DNA of 64,000 nucleotides. Source: Cylicocyclus nassatus (lineage: Eukaryota > Nematoda > Chromadorea > Rhabditida > Strongylidae). The stretch lies in contig CATQJL010000223.1 of NCBI GenBank assembly GCA_958299035.1, positions 52,496,302-52,560,301 on the forward strand, in the 5' to 3' direction. Below, piece after piece: positions 11,935 to 24,039 of this stretch (positions are counted from its first letter, which is position 1; each line of letters starts with the position of its first letter). The notes below the pieces were generated by a model that was not told the DNA's origin, did not search any database, and saw nothing but the letters and a program-made list of their open reading frames with translations. The translations under genes were made by a program, and so were the position numbers.

Positions 11935-12147
11935 TGACGTGTGATTTTCAAAGGATCCACTGAATGGATCCGCTCAAGCTTTGGTATATTGGACTCTCAT
12001 GTTGGTAGCATGCGCTGTGCAAAATTTGGGCTTAAGATGTTGGCGGGAAACCGTTCCACGAATTTCGTGACAGACAGACAGACTTACACACACACACATC
12101 CACACAAAAACACGTAAACATCCTTAGCCCGTTATTATAAGTTATGA
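11935..12147 (+). repeat. 3' end of an interspersed repeat
   Basis: The stretch AATTTCGTGACAGACAGACA, an AC-rich run, ACGTAAACA and CCTTAGCCCGTTATTATA closely matches bases 23646-23725 in the element at 22.98-23.76 kb. It is followed by AGCGACCC/GGGTCGCT, a short palindrome like that at the other copy's start. The left limit is a guess. Confidence 0.5.
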
Positions 12148-12681
12148 TTAGCGACCCTACGGGTCGCTAGCAAGTGGGTCGGGGCAGATACATATAAGGG
12201 CTTAGGTTTGACTGAAAATATTCCTAAATAAGTTTCCTGTTCCTTCCCTGAGAACATTTTTGCGAAGAGCATTCTACAATAGAACTGCTCGAAGAAGTGA
12301 TAATCTCCACAAATCATTCAGCATTTCTCGAAATTCCAGCTACATAATGCATGATATTATTTTTATCTCGTTTACACGCTTTTTATGCAAGTCTCCCTCC
12401 TCACAGAGACATTCAGATACCCCCCCCCACTTTTCTACTCTCTCAAAGAGAATTTACTTTTTCAGTTCTTCTCAACAAGTTCCATAAAAGATCGTTAAGT
12501 AAGTAGCAGAACATATCGTTTTGGAAGTAGAAATACACCATGAGAATTATGTGTATTACAAAAAACACTTTTCTCACAATCAGTTCCGACAGCAACGAAT
12601 TCAGTCGCCTAAGAACTTTGTCAAAGAATCCTTCAATTTTTTCGCCAAAGGAATATGAAGCTTTACTACAAAAGGGAGCCA
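12148..12681. other. No gene found
   Basis: Short open frames on both strands lack coding character; the plus-strand one simply runs into the satellite array. Confidence 0.5.
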
Positions 12682-13494
12682 CCCAAAGACCGTCAATCAT
12701 AAGAACTGCACAAATGTGTAAAAAATTCCTTTCCCTGTCCGATCAAATTGCCCTACGTGCCGTTTACAAACCAATTATCTATCTGAAAGACAGTTCATGC
12801 CCTACGTGCCGCTTGAAGACCTACAAGAACTGCCATAACATACAAAAGTCTGCTTCCCTGCCCGATCGGGTTGCCCTACGTGCCGCTTACAGACCGACAT
12901 AACTATTCAAAAAAAGTTTATGCCCTACGTGCCGCTTACAGACCGAGAGTAACTATTCAAAATAAAAGTTTATTCCCTAAGTGCCGCTTGAAGACCTACA
13001 AGAACTGCCATAACATACAAAAATCTGTTTCCCTGCCCGATCGGGTTGCCCTACGTGCCGTTTACAAACCAATTATCTATCTGAAAGACAGTTCATGCCC
13101 TACGTGCCGCTTGGAGACCTACAAGAACTGCCATAACATACAAAAGTCTGCTTCCCTGCCCGATCGGGTTGCCCTACGTGCCGCTTACAGAGCGATAGTA
13201 ACTATTCAAAAAGAAAGTTTATGCCCTACGTGCCGCTTGAAGACCGTTTAAGAATTACAAGAACTGCCCCAAACATAAGAAAATCTGAAAAAAAAAATCC
13301 GCTTACAGACCAATAGTAACTATTCAAAAAGAAAGTTTATGCCCTATGTGCCGCTTGAAGACCGTTTAGGAATTACAAGAACTGCCCCAAACATACAAAA
13401 ATCTGTTTCCCTGCCCGATCGGGTTGCCCTACGTGCCGCTTACAGACCGACATAACTATTCAAAAGGAAAGTTTACGCCCTACGTGCCGCTTAA

Positions 13495-13850
13495 AGGCAG
13501 CGTCCAGGCAGATCTGGACCTATGGGGCTTTTACATGGAAAGTACTTTTGAGGCCCTAACTAAGGCACTGCCCAAGCGGCAGCTCAGGTAGTGCTCTAAT
13601 GGCTGAGATATTCCCCTCGAAACTGGCCCCCGCGAACGTATTCGCATGGATTCATGGCAGTTTCGCGCCAGGATCCACGCTTTGCGCCATGAATCCATGC
13701 GAAACACGGTCGCGGGGTCCAATTTTGAGAGGAATATCTCAGCCATTACAGCACTACCTGAGCTGCCGCTTGGGCACTGCCTTAGTTAGGGCCCCAAAAG
13801 TACTTTCCACGTAAAAGCCCCATGGGTTCAGATCTGCCTGGACGCTGCCT
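13495..13850. mobile_element. Palindromic TTAA-flanked MITE, copy 1 in the array
   Basis: Inserted in satellite sequence: the unit CGCTTAAAGACCG is split into CGC-TTAA and TTAA-AGACCG, giving a TTAA target duplication. The termini are AGGCAGCGTCCAGGCAGATC and its complement, and the inverted arms extend over nearly the whole 356 bp, with ATTCGCATGGATTCATGGC near the centre. TTAA duplication is typical of piggyBac-type elements; the assignment is inferred from that alone. Confidence 0.85.
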
Positions 13851-15309
13851 TTAAAGACCGTTTGAGAATTATAAGAACTGCCCCAAACATACAAAAATCT
13901 GTTTCCCTGTCCGATCAGGTTGCCCTACGTGCCGCTTATAGACCGAGAGTAACTATTCAAAATGAAAGTTTATTCCCTACGTGCCGCTTGAAGACCTACA
14001 AGAACTGCCATAACATGCAAAAATCTGTTTCCCTGCCCGATCGGGTTGCCCTACGTGCCCCTTACAGACCGAGAGTAACTACTCAAAAGGAAAATTTATG
14101 CCCTACGTGCCGCTTGAAGACCGTTTAAGAATTACAAGAACTGCCCCAAACACAAGAAAATCTGAAAAGAAAAATCCGCTTACAGACCGATAGTAACTGT
14201 TCAAAAAGAAAGTTTATGCCCTAGGTGCCGTTTGAAGACCGTTTAGGAATTACAAGAACTGCCCCAAACATACAAAAATTTGTTTCCCTGCCCGATCGGG
14301 TTGCCCTACGTGCCGCTTACAGACCGACATATCTATTCAAAAGGAAAGTTTACGCCCTACGTGCCGCTTAAAGACCGTTTGAGAATTATAAGAACTGCCC
14401 CAAACATACAAAAATCTGTTTCCCTGTCCGATCGGGTTGCCCTACGTGCCGCTTACAGACCGAGAGTAACTATTCAAAATGAAAGTTTATTCCATACGTG
14501 CCGCTTGAAGACCTACAAGAACTGCCCCAAACATACAAAAATCTGTTTCCCTGTCCGATCAAATTGCCCTACGTGCCGTTTACAAACCAATTATCTATCT
14601 GAAAGACAGTTCATGCCCTACGTGCCGCTTGAAGACCTACAAGAACTGCCATAACATACAAAAGTCTGCTTCCCTGCCCGATCGGGTTGCCCTACGTGCC
14701 GCTTACAGACCGACATAACTATTCAAAAAAAGTTTATGCCCTACGTGCCGCTTACAGACCGAGAGTAACTATTCAAAATAAAAGTTTATTCCCTAAGTGC
14801 CGCTTGAAGACCTACAAGAACTGCCATAACATACAAAAATCTGTTTCCCTGCCCGATCGGGTTGCCCTACGTGCCGTTTACAAACCAATTATCTATCTGA
14901 AAGACAGTTCATGCCCTACGTGCCGCTTGGAGACCTACAAGAACTGCCATAACATACAAAAGTCTGCTTCCCTGCCCGATCGGGTTGCCCTACGTGCCGC
15001 TTACAGAGCGATAGTAACTATTCAAAAAGAAAGTTTATGCCCTACGTGCCGCTTGAAGACCGTTTAAGAATTACAAGAACTGCCCCAAACATAAGAAAAT
15101 CTGAAAAAAAAATCCGCTTACAGACCAATAGTAACTATTCAAAAAGAAAGTTTATGCCCTATGTGCCGCTTGAAGACCGTTTAGGAATTACAAGAACTGC
15201 CCCAAACATACAAAAATCTGTTTCCCTGCCCGATCGGGTTGCCCTACGTGCCGCTTACAGACCGACATAACTATTCAAAAGGAAAGTTTACGCCCTACGT
15301 GCCGCTTAA

Positions 15310-15665
15310 AGGCAGCGTCCAGGCAGATCTGGACCTATGGGGCTTTTACATGGAAAGTACTTTTGAGGCCCTAACTAAGGCACTGCCCAAGCGGCAGCTC
15401 AGGTAGTGCTCTAATGGCTGAGATATTCCCCTCGAAACTGGCCCCCGCGAACGTATTCGCATGGATTCATGGCAGTTTCGCGCCAGGATCCACGCTTTGC
15501 GCCATGAATCCATGCGAAACACGGTCGCGGGGTCCAATTTTGAGAGGAATATCTCAGCCATTACAGCACTACCTGAGCTGCCGCTTGGGCACTGCCTTAG
15601 TTAGGGCCCCAAAAGTACTTTCCACGTAAAAGCCCCATGGGTTCAGATCTGCCTGGACGCTGCCT
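15310..15665. mobile_element. Palindromic TTAA-flanked MITE, copy 2 in the array
   Basis: Apparently identical to the copy at 13495 and placed at the same satellite site, so it arose by array duplication, not by a new insertion. Confidence 0.85.
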
Positions 15666-16483
15666 TTAAAGACCGTTTGAGAATTATAAGAACTGCCCCA
15701 AACATACAAAAATCTGTTTCCCTGTCCGATCGGGTTGCCCTACGTGCCGCTTACAGACCGAGAGTAACTATTCAAAATGAAAGTTTATTCCCTACGTGCC
15801 GCTTGAAGACCTACAAGAACTGCCATAACATACAAAAGTCTGTTTCCCTGCCCGATCGGGTTGCCCTACGTGCCGCTTACAGACCGACATAACTATTCAA
15901 AAAAAGTTTATGCCCTACGTGCCGCTTACAGACCGAGAGTAACTATTCAAAATAAAAGTTTATTCCCTAAGTGCCGCTTGAAGACCTACAAGAACTGCCA
16001 TAACATACAAAAATCTGTTTCCCTGCCCGATCGGGTTGCCCTACGTGCCGTTTACAAACCAATTATCTATCTGAAAGACAGTTCATGCCCTACGTGCCGC
16101 TTGGAGACCTACAAGAACTGCCATAACATACAAAAGTCTGCTTCCCTGCCCGATCGGGTTGCCCTACGTGCCGCTTACAGAGCGATAGTAACTATTCAAA
16201 AAGAAAGTTTATGCCCTACGTGCCGCTTGAAGACCGTTTAAGAATTACAAGAACTGCCCCAAACATAAGAAAATCTGAAAAAAAAATCCGCTTACAGACC
16301 AATAGTAACTATTCAAAAAGAAAGTTTATGCCCTATGTGCCGCTTGAAGACCGTTTAGGAATTACAAGAACTGCCCCAAACATACAAAAATCTGTTTCCC
16401 TGCCCGATCGGGTTGCCCTACGTGCCGCTTACAGACCGACATAACTATTCAAAAGGAAAGTTTACGCCCTACGTGCCGCTTAA

Positions 16484-16839
16484 AGGCAGCGTCCAGGCAG
16501 ATCTGGACCTATGGGGCTTTTACATGGAAAGTACTTTTGAGGCCCTAACTAAGGCACTGCCCAAGCGGCAGCTCAGGTAGTGCTCTAATGGCTGAGATAT
16601 TCCCCTCGAAACTGGCCCCCGCGAACGTATTCGCATGGATTCATGGCAGTTTCGCGCCAGGATCCACGCTTTGCGCCATGAATCCATGCGAAACACGGTC
16701 GCGGGGTCCAATTTTGAGAGGAATATCTCAGCCATTACAGCACTACCTGAGCTGCCGCTTGGGCACTGCCTTAGTTAGGGCCCCAAAAGTACTTTCCACG
16801 TAAAAGCCCCATGGGTTCAGATCTGCCTGGACGCTGCCT
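16484..16839. mobile_element. Palindromic TTAA-flanked MITE, copy 3 in the array
   Basis: Same site, same flanks, 1174 bp after copy 2. It marks the smallest higher-order repeat. Confidence 0.85.
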
Positions 16840-18687
16840 TTAAAGACCGTTTGAGAATTATAAGAACTGCCCCAAACATACAAAAATCTGTTTCCCTGTC
16901 CGATCGGGTTGCCCTACGTGCCGCTTACAGACCGAGAGTAACTATTCAAAATGAAAGTTTATTCCCTACGTGCCGCTTGAAGACCTACAAGAACTGCCAT
17001 AACATACAAAAGTCTGTTTCCCTGCCCGATCGGGTTGCCCTACGTGTCGCTTACAGACCGAGAGTAACTATTCAAAATGAAAGTTTATTCCCTACGTGCC
17101 GCTTGAAGACCTACAAGAACTGCCCCAAACATACAAAAATTTGTTTCCCTGCCCGATCGGGTTGCCCTACGTGCCGCTTACAGACCGACATATCTATTCA
17201 AAAGGGAAGTTTACGCCCTACGTGCCGCTTAAAGACCGTTTGAGAATTATAAGAACTGCCCCAAACATACAAAAATCTGTTTCCCTGTCCGATCGGGTTG
17301 CCCTACGTGCCGCTTACAGACCGAGAGTAACTATTCAAAATGAAAGTTTATTCCCTACGTGCCGCTTGAAGACCTACAAGAACTGCCATAACATACAAAA
17401 GTCTGTTTCCCTGCCCGATCGGGTTGCCCTACGTGTCGCTTACAGACCGATAGTAACTACTCAAAAGGAAAATTTATGCCCTACGTGCCGCTTGAAGACC
17501 GTTTAAGAATTACAAGAACTGCCCCAAACACAAGAAAATCTGAAAAGAAAAATCCGCTTACAGACCGATAGTAACTTTTCAAAAAGAAAGTTTATGCCCT
17601 AGGTGCCGTTTGAAGACCGTTTAGGAATTACAAGAACTGCCCCAAACATACAAAAATTTGTTTCCCTGCCCGATCGGGTTGCCCTACGTGCCGCTTACAG
17701 ACCGACATATCTATTCAAAAGGAAAGTTTACGCCCTACGTGCCGCTTAAAGACCGTTTGAGAATTATAAGAACTGCCCCAAACATACAAAAATCTGTTTC
17801 CCTGTCCGATCGGGTTGCCCTACGTGCCGCTTACAGACCGAGAGTAACTATTCAAAATGAAAGTTTATTCCCTACGTGCCGCTTGAAGACCTACAAGAAC
17901 TGCCCCAAACATACAAAAATCTGTTTCCCTGTCCGATCAAATTGCCCTACGTGCCGTTTACAAACCAATTATCTATCTGAAAGACAGTTCATGCCCTACG
18001 TGCCGCTTGAAGACCTACAAGAACTGCCATAACATACAAAAGTCTGCTTCCCTGCCCGATCGGGTTGCCCTACGTGCCGCTTACAGACCGACATAACTAT
18101 TCAAAAAAAGTTTATGCCCTACGTGCCGCTTACAGACCGAGAGTAACTATTCAAAATAAAAGTTTATTCCCTAAGTGCCGCTTGAAGACCTACAAGAACT
18201 GCCATAACATACAAAAATCTGTTTCCCTGCCCGATCGGGTTGCCCTACGTGCCGTTTACAAACCAATTATCTATCTGAAAGACAGTTCATGCCCTACGTG
18301 CCGCTTGGAGACCTACAAGAACTGCCATAACATACAAAAGTCTGCTTCCCTGCCCGATCGGGTTGCCCTACGTGCCGCTTACAGAGCGATAGTAACTATT
18401 CAAAAAGAAAGTTTATGCCCTACGTGCCGCTTGAAGACCGTTTAAGAATTACAAGAACTGCCCCAAACATAAGAAAATCTGAAAAAAAAATCCGCTTACA
18501 GACCAATAGTAACTATTCAAAAAGAAAGTTTATGCCCTATGTGCCGCTTGAAGACCGTTTAGGAATTACAAGAACTGCCCCAAACATACAAAAATCTGTT
18601 TCCCTGCCCGATCGGGTTGCCCTACGTGCCGCTTACAGACCGACATAACTATTCAAAAGGAAAGTTTACGCCCTACGTGCCGCTTAA

Positions 18688-19043
18688 AGGCAGCGTCCAG
18701 GCAGATCTGGACCTATGGGGCTTTTACATGGAAAGTACTTTTGAGGCCCTAACTAAGGCACTGCCCAAGCGGCAGCTCAGGTAGTGCTCTAATGGCTGAG
18801 ATATTCCCCTCGAAACTGGCCCCCGCGAACGTATTCGCATGGATTCATGGCAGTTTCGCGCCAGGATCCACGCTTTGCGCCATGAATCCATGCGAAACAC
18901 GGTCGCGGGGTCCAATTTTGAGAGGAATATCTCAGCCATTACAGCACTACCTGAGCTGCCGCTTGGGCACTGCCTTAGTTAGGGCCCCAAAAGTACTTTC
19001 CACGTAAAAGCCCCATGGGTTCAGATCTGCCTGGACGCTGCCT
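18688..19043. mobile_element. Palindromic TTAA-flanked MITE, copy 4 in the array
   Basis: Same site and flanks, 2204 bp after copy 3. The long block between copies 3 and 4 (about 16.85-18.69 kb) duplicates variants also seen at 13.86-15.31 kb. Confidence 0.85.
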
Positions 19044-20525
19044 TTAAAGACCGTTTGAGAATTATAAGAACTGCCCCAAACATACAAAAATCTGTTTCCC
19101 TGTCCGATCGGGTTGCCCTACGTGCCGCTTACAGACCGAGAGTAACTATTCAAAATGAAAGTTTATTCCCTACGTGCCGCTTGAAGACCTACAAGAACTG
19201 CCATAACATACAAAAGTCTGTTTCCCTGCCCGATCGGGTTGCCCTACGTGTTGCTTACAGACCGAGAGTAACTATTCAAAATGAAAGTTTATTCCCTACG
19301 TGCCGCTTGAAGACCTACAAGAACTGCCCCAAACATACAAAAATTTGTTTCCCTGCCCGATCGGGTTGCCCTACGTGCCGCTTACAGACCGACATATCTA
19401 TTCAAAAGGAAAGTTTACGCCCTACGTGCCGCTTAAAGACCGTTTGAGAATTATAAGAACTGCCCCAAACATACAAAAATCTGTTTCCCTGTCCGATCGG
19501 GTTGCCCTACGTGCCGCTTACAGACCGAGAGTAACTATTCAAAATGAAAGTTTATTCCCTACGTGCCGCTTGAAGACCTACAAGAACTGCCATAACATAC
19601 AAAAGTCTGTTTCCCTGCCCGATCGGGTTGCCCTACGTGTCGCTTACAGACCGATAGTAACTATTCAAATATGCCTTATGTGCCGCTTAAAGACCGTTTG
19701 AGAATTATAAGAACTGCCCGAAACATACAAAAGTCTGTTTCCCTGCCCGATCGGGTTGCCCTACGTGTCGCTTACAGACCGATAGTAACTATTCAAATAT
19801 GCCTTATGTGCCGCTTGAAGACCGTTTAAGAATTATAAGAACTGCCCCAAACATACAAAAATCTGTTTCCCTGTCCGATCGGGTTGCCCTACGTGCCGCT
19901 TACAGACCGAGAGTAACTATTCAAAATGAAAGTTTATTCCCTACGTGCCGCTTGAAGACCTACAAGAACTGCCATAACATACAAAAGTCTGTTTCCCTGC
20001 CCGATCGGGTTGCCCTACGTGTCGCTTACAGACCGATAGTAACTATTCAAATATGCCTTATGTGCCGCTTAAAGACCGTTTGAGAATTATAAGAACTGCC
20101 CGAAACATACAAAAGTCTGTTTCCCTGCCCGATCGGGTTGCCCTACGTGTCGCTTACAGACCGATAGTAACTATTCAAATATGCCTTATGTGCCGCTTGA
20201 AGACCGTTTAAGAATTATAAGAACTGTCCCAAACGTACAAAATTCTGTTTTTGCCCGATCGGGTTGCCCTACGTGCCGCTTACAGACCGATAGTGACTAT
20301 TCAAAAAGAAAGTTTATGCCTTATGTGCCGCTTGAAGATCGTATATATAAAAAGCCAATTTCACGACTCTACAGAAAGAAAGCAACGAAATCAAGTATTT
20401 ACAGCGTATTCTCAAACTGCCGACATGCCACTTTTAGACTTTCAATTCTGAGAACTGGCCCAAACGTACAAAAATCTGTTCCCTGCCCGATGGAATTGCC
20501 CTAGGTGCCGCTTACACACCGATAT

Positions 20526-21620
20526 CCAGTTGAAAGCACCAGCGGGACCCAGTTACACAAGCAAAAGCAAGGCTGTTGTTAGATAAACGCTTCCAAAACT
20601 ACCAGCGAGACTAAGTTTTTCACGCACTCTCTTGTCTACACGCGGAAGCAAGATAATCCTAAAGTGACTGTTGTTAGAGCATTTTTACGAAGAGTTGAGA
20701 ATATAGATGAGTTTAGCTCAAGTCACGCTTTCACGCAAGTTGGCATCATTTCAATTGCAACTAATAGGAATAGAACATATTTGTAAGACACATTCTGGAA
20801 TAACGAATTCGATTTTGAAGTTGGTACAAATAACACACCCGGACACTGGCGGCACAGTCTCAAAATCATTGCGACTCTCATAATTGCCTTTCGAAACCCG
20901 TGTGACCCTTTTACGAAAATATGCTTGGCCACTCGTTATGAAATTTGGCAGCGTTCCAAAACGCATGCCACTTGGCAGCCATCCAAAGTCAAAGATCAGC
21001 ACATTTCATCATAATTTCTACGTCTGCGGCCTCCTCGTTTGCCTGTTCCGCGGACCTGGTGGCTTAATGGGTAAACAACGAATCCAAAATATATTAAGTA
21101 GTGATTTTTCCCTTGTACAATATACCTACCGCCCTGACTGCGATGTCAGAAATTGGCAGAAGAGTAGCTGCTATTGTAGCTTACGTAAAAATTCACACAG
21201 TGGCAAAATTTGAGTGCACCTATTGAAAAAGAAGAACGTTATTGAAGTAGTTGCAAAACTAAGTTTCAAACCCACTATCTGAGTTTGCGAAGTAAACTTT
21301 GAGGATCAAAATTGAAAACAGTTGTGAGATTACCGGTAATATTCCTAAAACAACGCCAAACCAAAACGTAAATTCCCTGGTACGCTGAGCTGTCATAGCT
21401 GTTTCTTGATCTGCCTTTGCTGTAGAAAATGATAAGGTACGAGACTTGAAAAACAAACCTGGTTCCAGGTAAGGCCACGTTGAAACCTAGGAGGATTACC
21501 ACAGAAGAAGGAAAAGGCACACTTATGAAAAATACCACAGTATATGCAAAAGGACAGCAAGTGAAACGCGATTTGTAAGGCTTGTGTACGTTCGTTGCAG
21601 GGTCCACTTTACGTTTTCAG
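20526..21620. other. No gene found
   Basis: Open frames on both strands overlap each other and lack coding character. An undetected first exon for the frame at 21621 could lie here. Confidence 0.5.
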
Positions 21621-21993
21621 GTTCGTCTTTCTGTTTATTCTAATACCGCTCATAATTGCACAGCTGAGTTTGCTTGCCCTTCTTTGCGTCACGATAGGAT
21701 TCTTGAGATCATCTAGTATACCTACGAAGAAGCATAAACGAGGAAATGTTAAGAAAGCAGGCGACACTGCGAGCCCCTCGTCCCAAGAACAGGCAGAAGC
21801 TTCTACGTCCAGTTCTATTCCCACATCTCCTTTACAAGGTTCCAGTACTCCATCGACTTCAACTACTGTCAGTAAGGATTATTTTGACGTTCCCAAAGAG
21901 CCTTCAAAGAAACCAAAAAAGAGTCCTGCTCGATCAAAGACCCCGTCACGAGCACATCACAAGAGCAAGAGAAAGAAGGACAAGAAGAAGTAG
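21621..21993 (+). CDS. Possible terminal exon of a small single-pass membrane protein with a basic tail
   Basis: The frame has no ATG near its start. It begins after two good acceptors (GTTGCAG at 21600, TTTTCAG at 21620), so it would be a 3' exon of a gene whose first exon I did not find. The peptide starts with one strong hydrophobic segment (FLFILIPLIIAQLSLLALL). A Ser/Thr/Pro-rich stretch follows, then a lysine/arginine-rich end (KKPKKSPARSKTPSRAHH) and a TAG stop. The topology would be a type II or tail-facing-cytoplasm protein. No family recognised; it could be chance. Confidence 0.35.
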
Positions 21994-22978
21994 ACATCTC
22001 CTGTTACAATTATTCCGTACCCACATAACGCACATTAATTGTTAAAATTTTCAGTAAAGGTTCTTAATTGTAGATTGACATAGAGAACCTTCTTGACGGT
22101 TTTACAAATTGCTGTCTTTTTCGCTTATCCAGATCATGCTCAAACAATATTAATGACTGAAGGATCGTAAAACGTAACATTGAGGCACCTTTGTATCTCA
22201 TCACCTGGCGCGGACCACCAAGTTTTGTTTTCTAAGCTAGTTTCAACTTATATGTATTATACAAATGAATAAGCGCTCACGGTTTACTACGGTAACTTCT
22301 GCTAATGTTGAAGAAAGGAAGGAAGGTAAGTAGGAACGAAAAGCTTTCGAAACCAGAAGTTCAAGATAGCTGATACTCTAACAAGTCAATCCGAGTAGCT
22401 GATAGCATAACATGCATTTTGCACCAAAACATTGCCCAAATGTTACGCCATTTGCACTAAATTATTGCATTTACATCCATGTCTTTGGCACGAGGTAGCT
22501 TTCCGAAAATGCAAAAGAAAGAAGGCTGCCTTGGCTTTCGCAAATTTTACGAAGTCTGGTTTGATCCTAAACCCTAGACGTAAAAAATCTAGAAAAAAGA
22601 GATCTCGCCTAAAAAAACGTAACCCAAATTTCGGGCACAAAAACAATACCCTTTGCTTTGTGGGTACATACGGGAACGAAGGCCGCCAGTTTGAGCACCC
22701 TTTCGCTGCCAGCTGGTCCTCTTGCAGTGCTGTTGCATGTCGTTCCAGGACTAGTTGTCCGCAGAGGCGGCCCACACTGTCGGGTTTCGTTCCCCTACCC
22801 GCTTTCTGTCCCAAAAACGATATCCAGCTTGCTTACAAGCCACCTGTGCCGAGCCCTGGTTTTCGCCTTCCCATTTTCCATATTTTGCTCAACTCATTAA
22901 AGTTGGATGGAGTTTCTTTCAGCCTTAACATTTCTGGTTTTTTACTACCTCAACAGCATTGACGAATCTTCGACTAAT
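21994..22978. other. No convincing gene
   Basis: A 176-codon plus-strand frame at 22432-22962 has an almost equally long minus-strand partner and unusual composition. It looks like a low-stop stretch, not a gene. Confidence 0.5.
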
Positions 22979-23760
22979 TATATATATCGTATACGTTCCC
23001 CTTACAGTGTTTATATATATACTAGTGCGTCACCTCTGCTTCGCAGAGGCTCGCACTGGCTTTACTATCCACATGCCTTCCGCGTAATCGCAGAATGATG
23101 GCTTTGAAACTTACCATGCGATGCCAATCATCACGAATGAGGTGTAAACAACTACTCATTCCAAAAGCTTTTTCATGTAAGATCGGTGAATTTGAGGAAA
23201 AAAGTATTCTCCAAAAGATTAAATGCGATTCCGAATCAGTTACTGAAGTTATAGCGGCTTGATAATCGCCATAAGGATGACGACAACCGTGAGTTACAGC
23301 TCTGAGCAAAAATTTTCTCACATTCTCAGGTAAAACCTTGACAAATCGATCATCAACGCTATCGTTCCTTTTTGGCGCCAATCTTGCGTGAAAGTAAACT
23401 TCTTGCTCATTTTACGGGCCGGAGTTCATGGTTTCGGATTTAATTGCTAAACGAATCCACGACATTGGACAAAGTCCAATTACAGGCCCACTTTGGCGCG
23501 CAAAAGGTCGCTTGGATCCGTTTGGCGCACAATTTTGTAGGTTCCAATTAACGGATCGGCCTGTGCTTCTGCATATTTTACCTACGTGCTGATTGGGTGC
23601 TACAACCCAAATTTCAGCTCAAGACCTTTGCTGGAACTTGCGCTATGAATTTCGTGACAGACAGACATTCAGACACACACACAAAAAAAAACGTAAACAC
23701 CCTTAGCGCGTTATTATAGTAGGATATATATCGTATACGTTCCCCTTACAGTGTTTAAAT
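22979..23760. mobile_element. Interspersed repeat flanked by a roughly 36-bp direct repeat
   Basis: The sequence TATCGTATACGTTCCCCTTA plus its surroundings (ATATAT before, CAGTGTTTAWATAT after) occurs at about 22980-23017 and again at 23723-23760. Between them lies an element that starts ACTAGTGCGTCACC with the mini-palindrome CCTCTGCTTCGCAGAGG and ends with GACAGACAGACA-like and AC-rich sequence and CGCGTTATTATAGTAGGA. Its 3' end is shared with the repeat ending at 12147. The long direct repeat looks like a target-site duplication. A minus-strand 119-codon frame inside (23022-23381) is unrecognised. Confidence 0.6.
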
Positions 23761-24039
23761 ATGTACTGAGATGTAATAAATTGCACTCTGCATGCTTAAA
23801 ACTGCGCTTTAGCATTTATTGAAATCCTACAGGTAGACACCGGGGAAATTTTTGAAGCTAAAAGGTACCCATTTTGAATAGTCTTGTATTACTTGTGGGG
23901 CAGTTGCTTTCGAACGCAATCAGTGTGAAGTGAATGTGCTCATGCCTTTTCTCAACTAGTTCTCTGTCAAAGAAACATTCATTATTAAAGCTCCAAAATG
24001 CACACAGGGGGAAGTACACGTTTTGTATTAACATAACAA

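Larger units (their letters stand above)
12682..20525. repeat. 7.8-kb satellite array with higher-order repeats
   Basis: The array is built from two alternating related units of about 54 and 73 bp that share the core CCCTACGTGCCGCTT. One continues with ACAGACCGAGAGTAACTATT, the other with GAAGACC, AAGAACTGCC and the palindrome CCCGATCGGG. Larger blocks are duplicated: the same inserted element recurs at spacings of 1815, 1174 and 2204 bp with near-identical flanks. Units at both edges (12.7 kb and 20.2-20.5 kb) are more diverged, as expected for an array homogenised from the middle. Many short open frames appear because the unit lacks stops in some frames, but they switch frame from unit to unit and have no common start, so I call it non-coding. 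Confidence 0.93.

Noticed and set aside
12540..20504. Many 70-136 codon frames across the satellite
   Set aside because: They shift frame from unit to unit and arise from stop-poor repeats; no shared start or splice pattern.
12682..20525. CRISPR-like regularly spaced repeats
   Set aside because: Spacers are repeats themselves, units are imperfect, and the genome is an intron-rich animal.
22432..22962. 176-codon plus-strand frame
   Set aside because: Comparable open frame on the other strand, odd composition, no recognisable domain.
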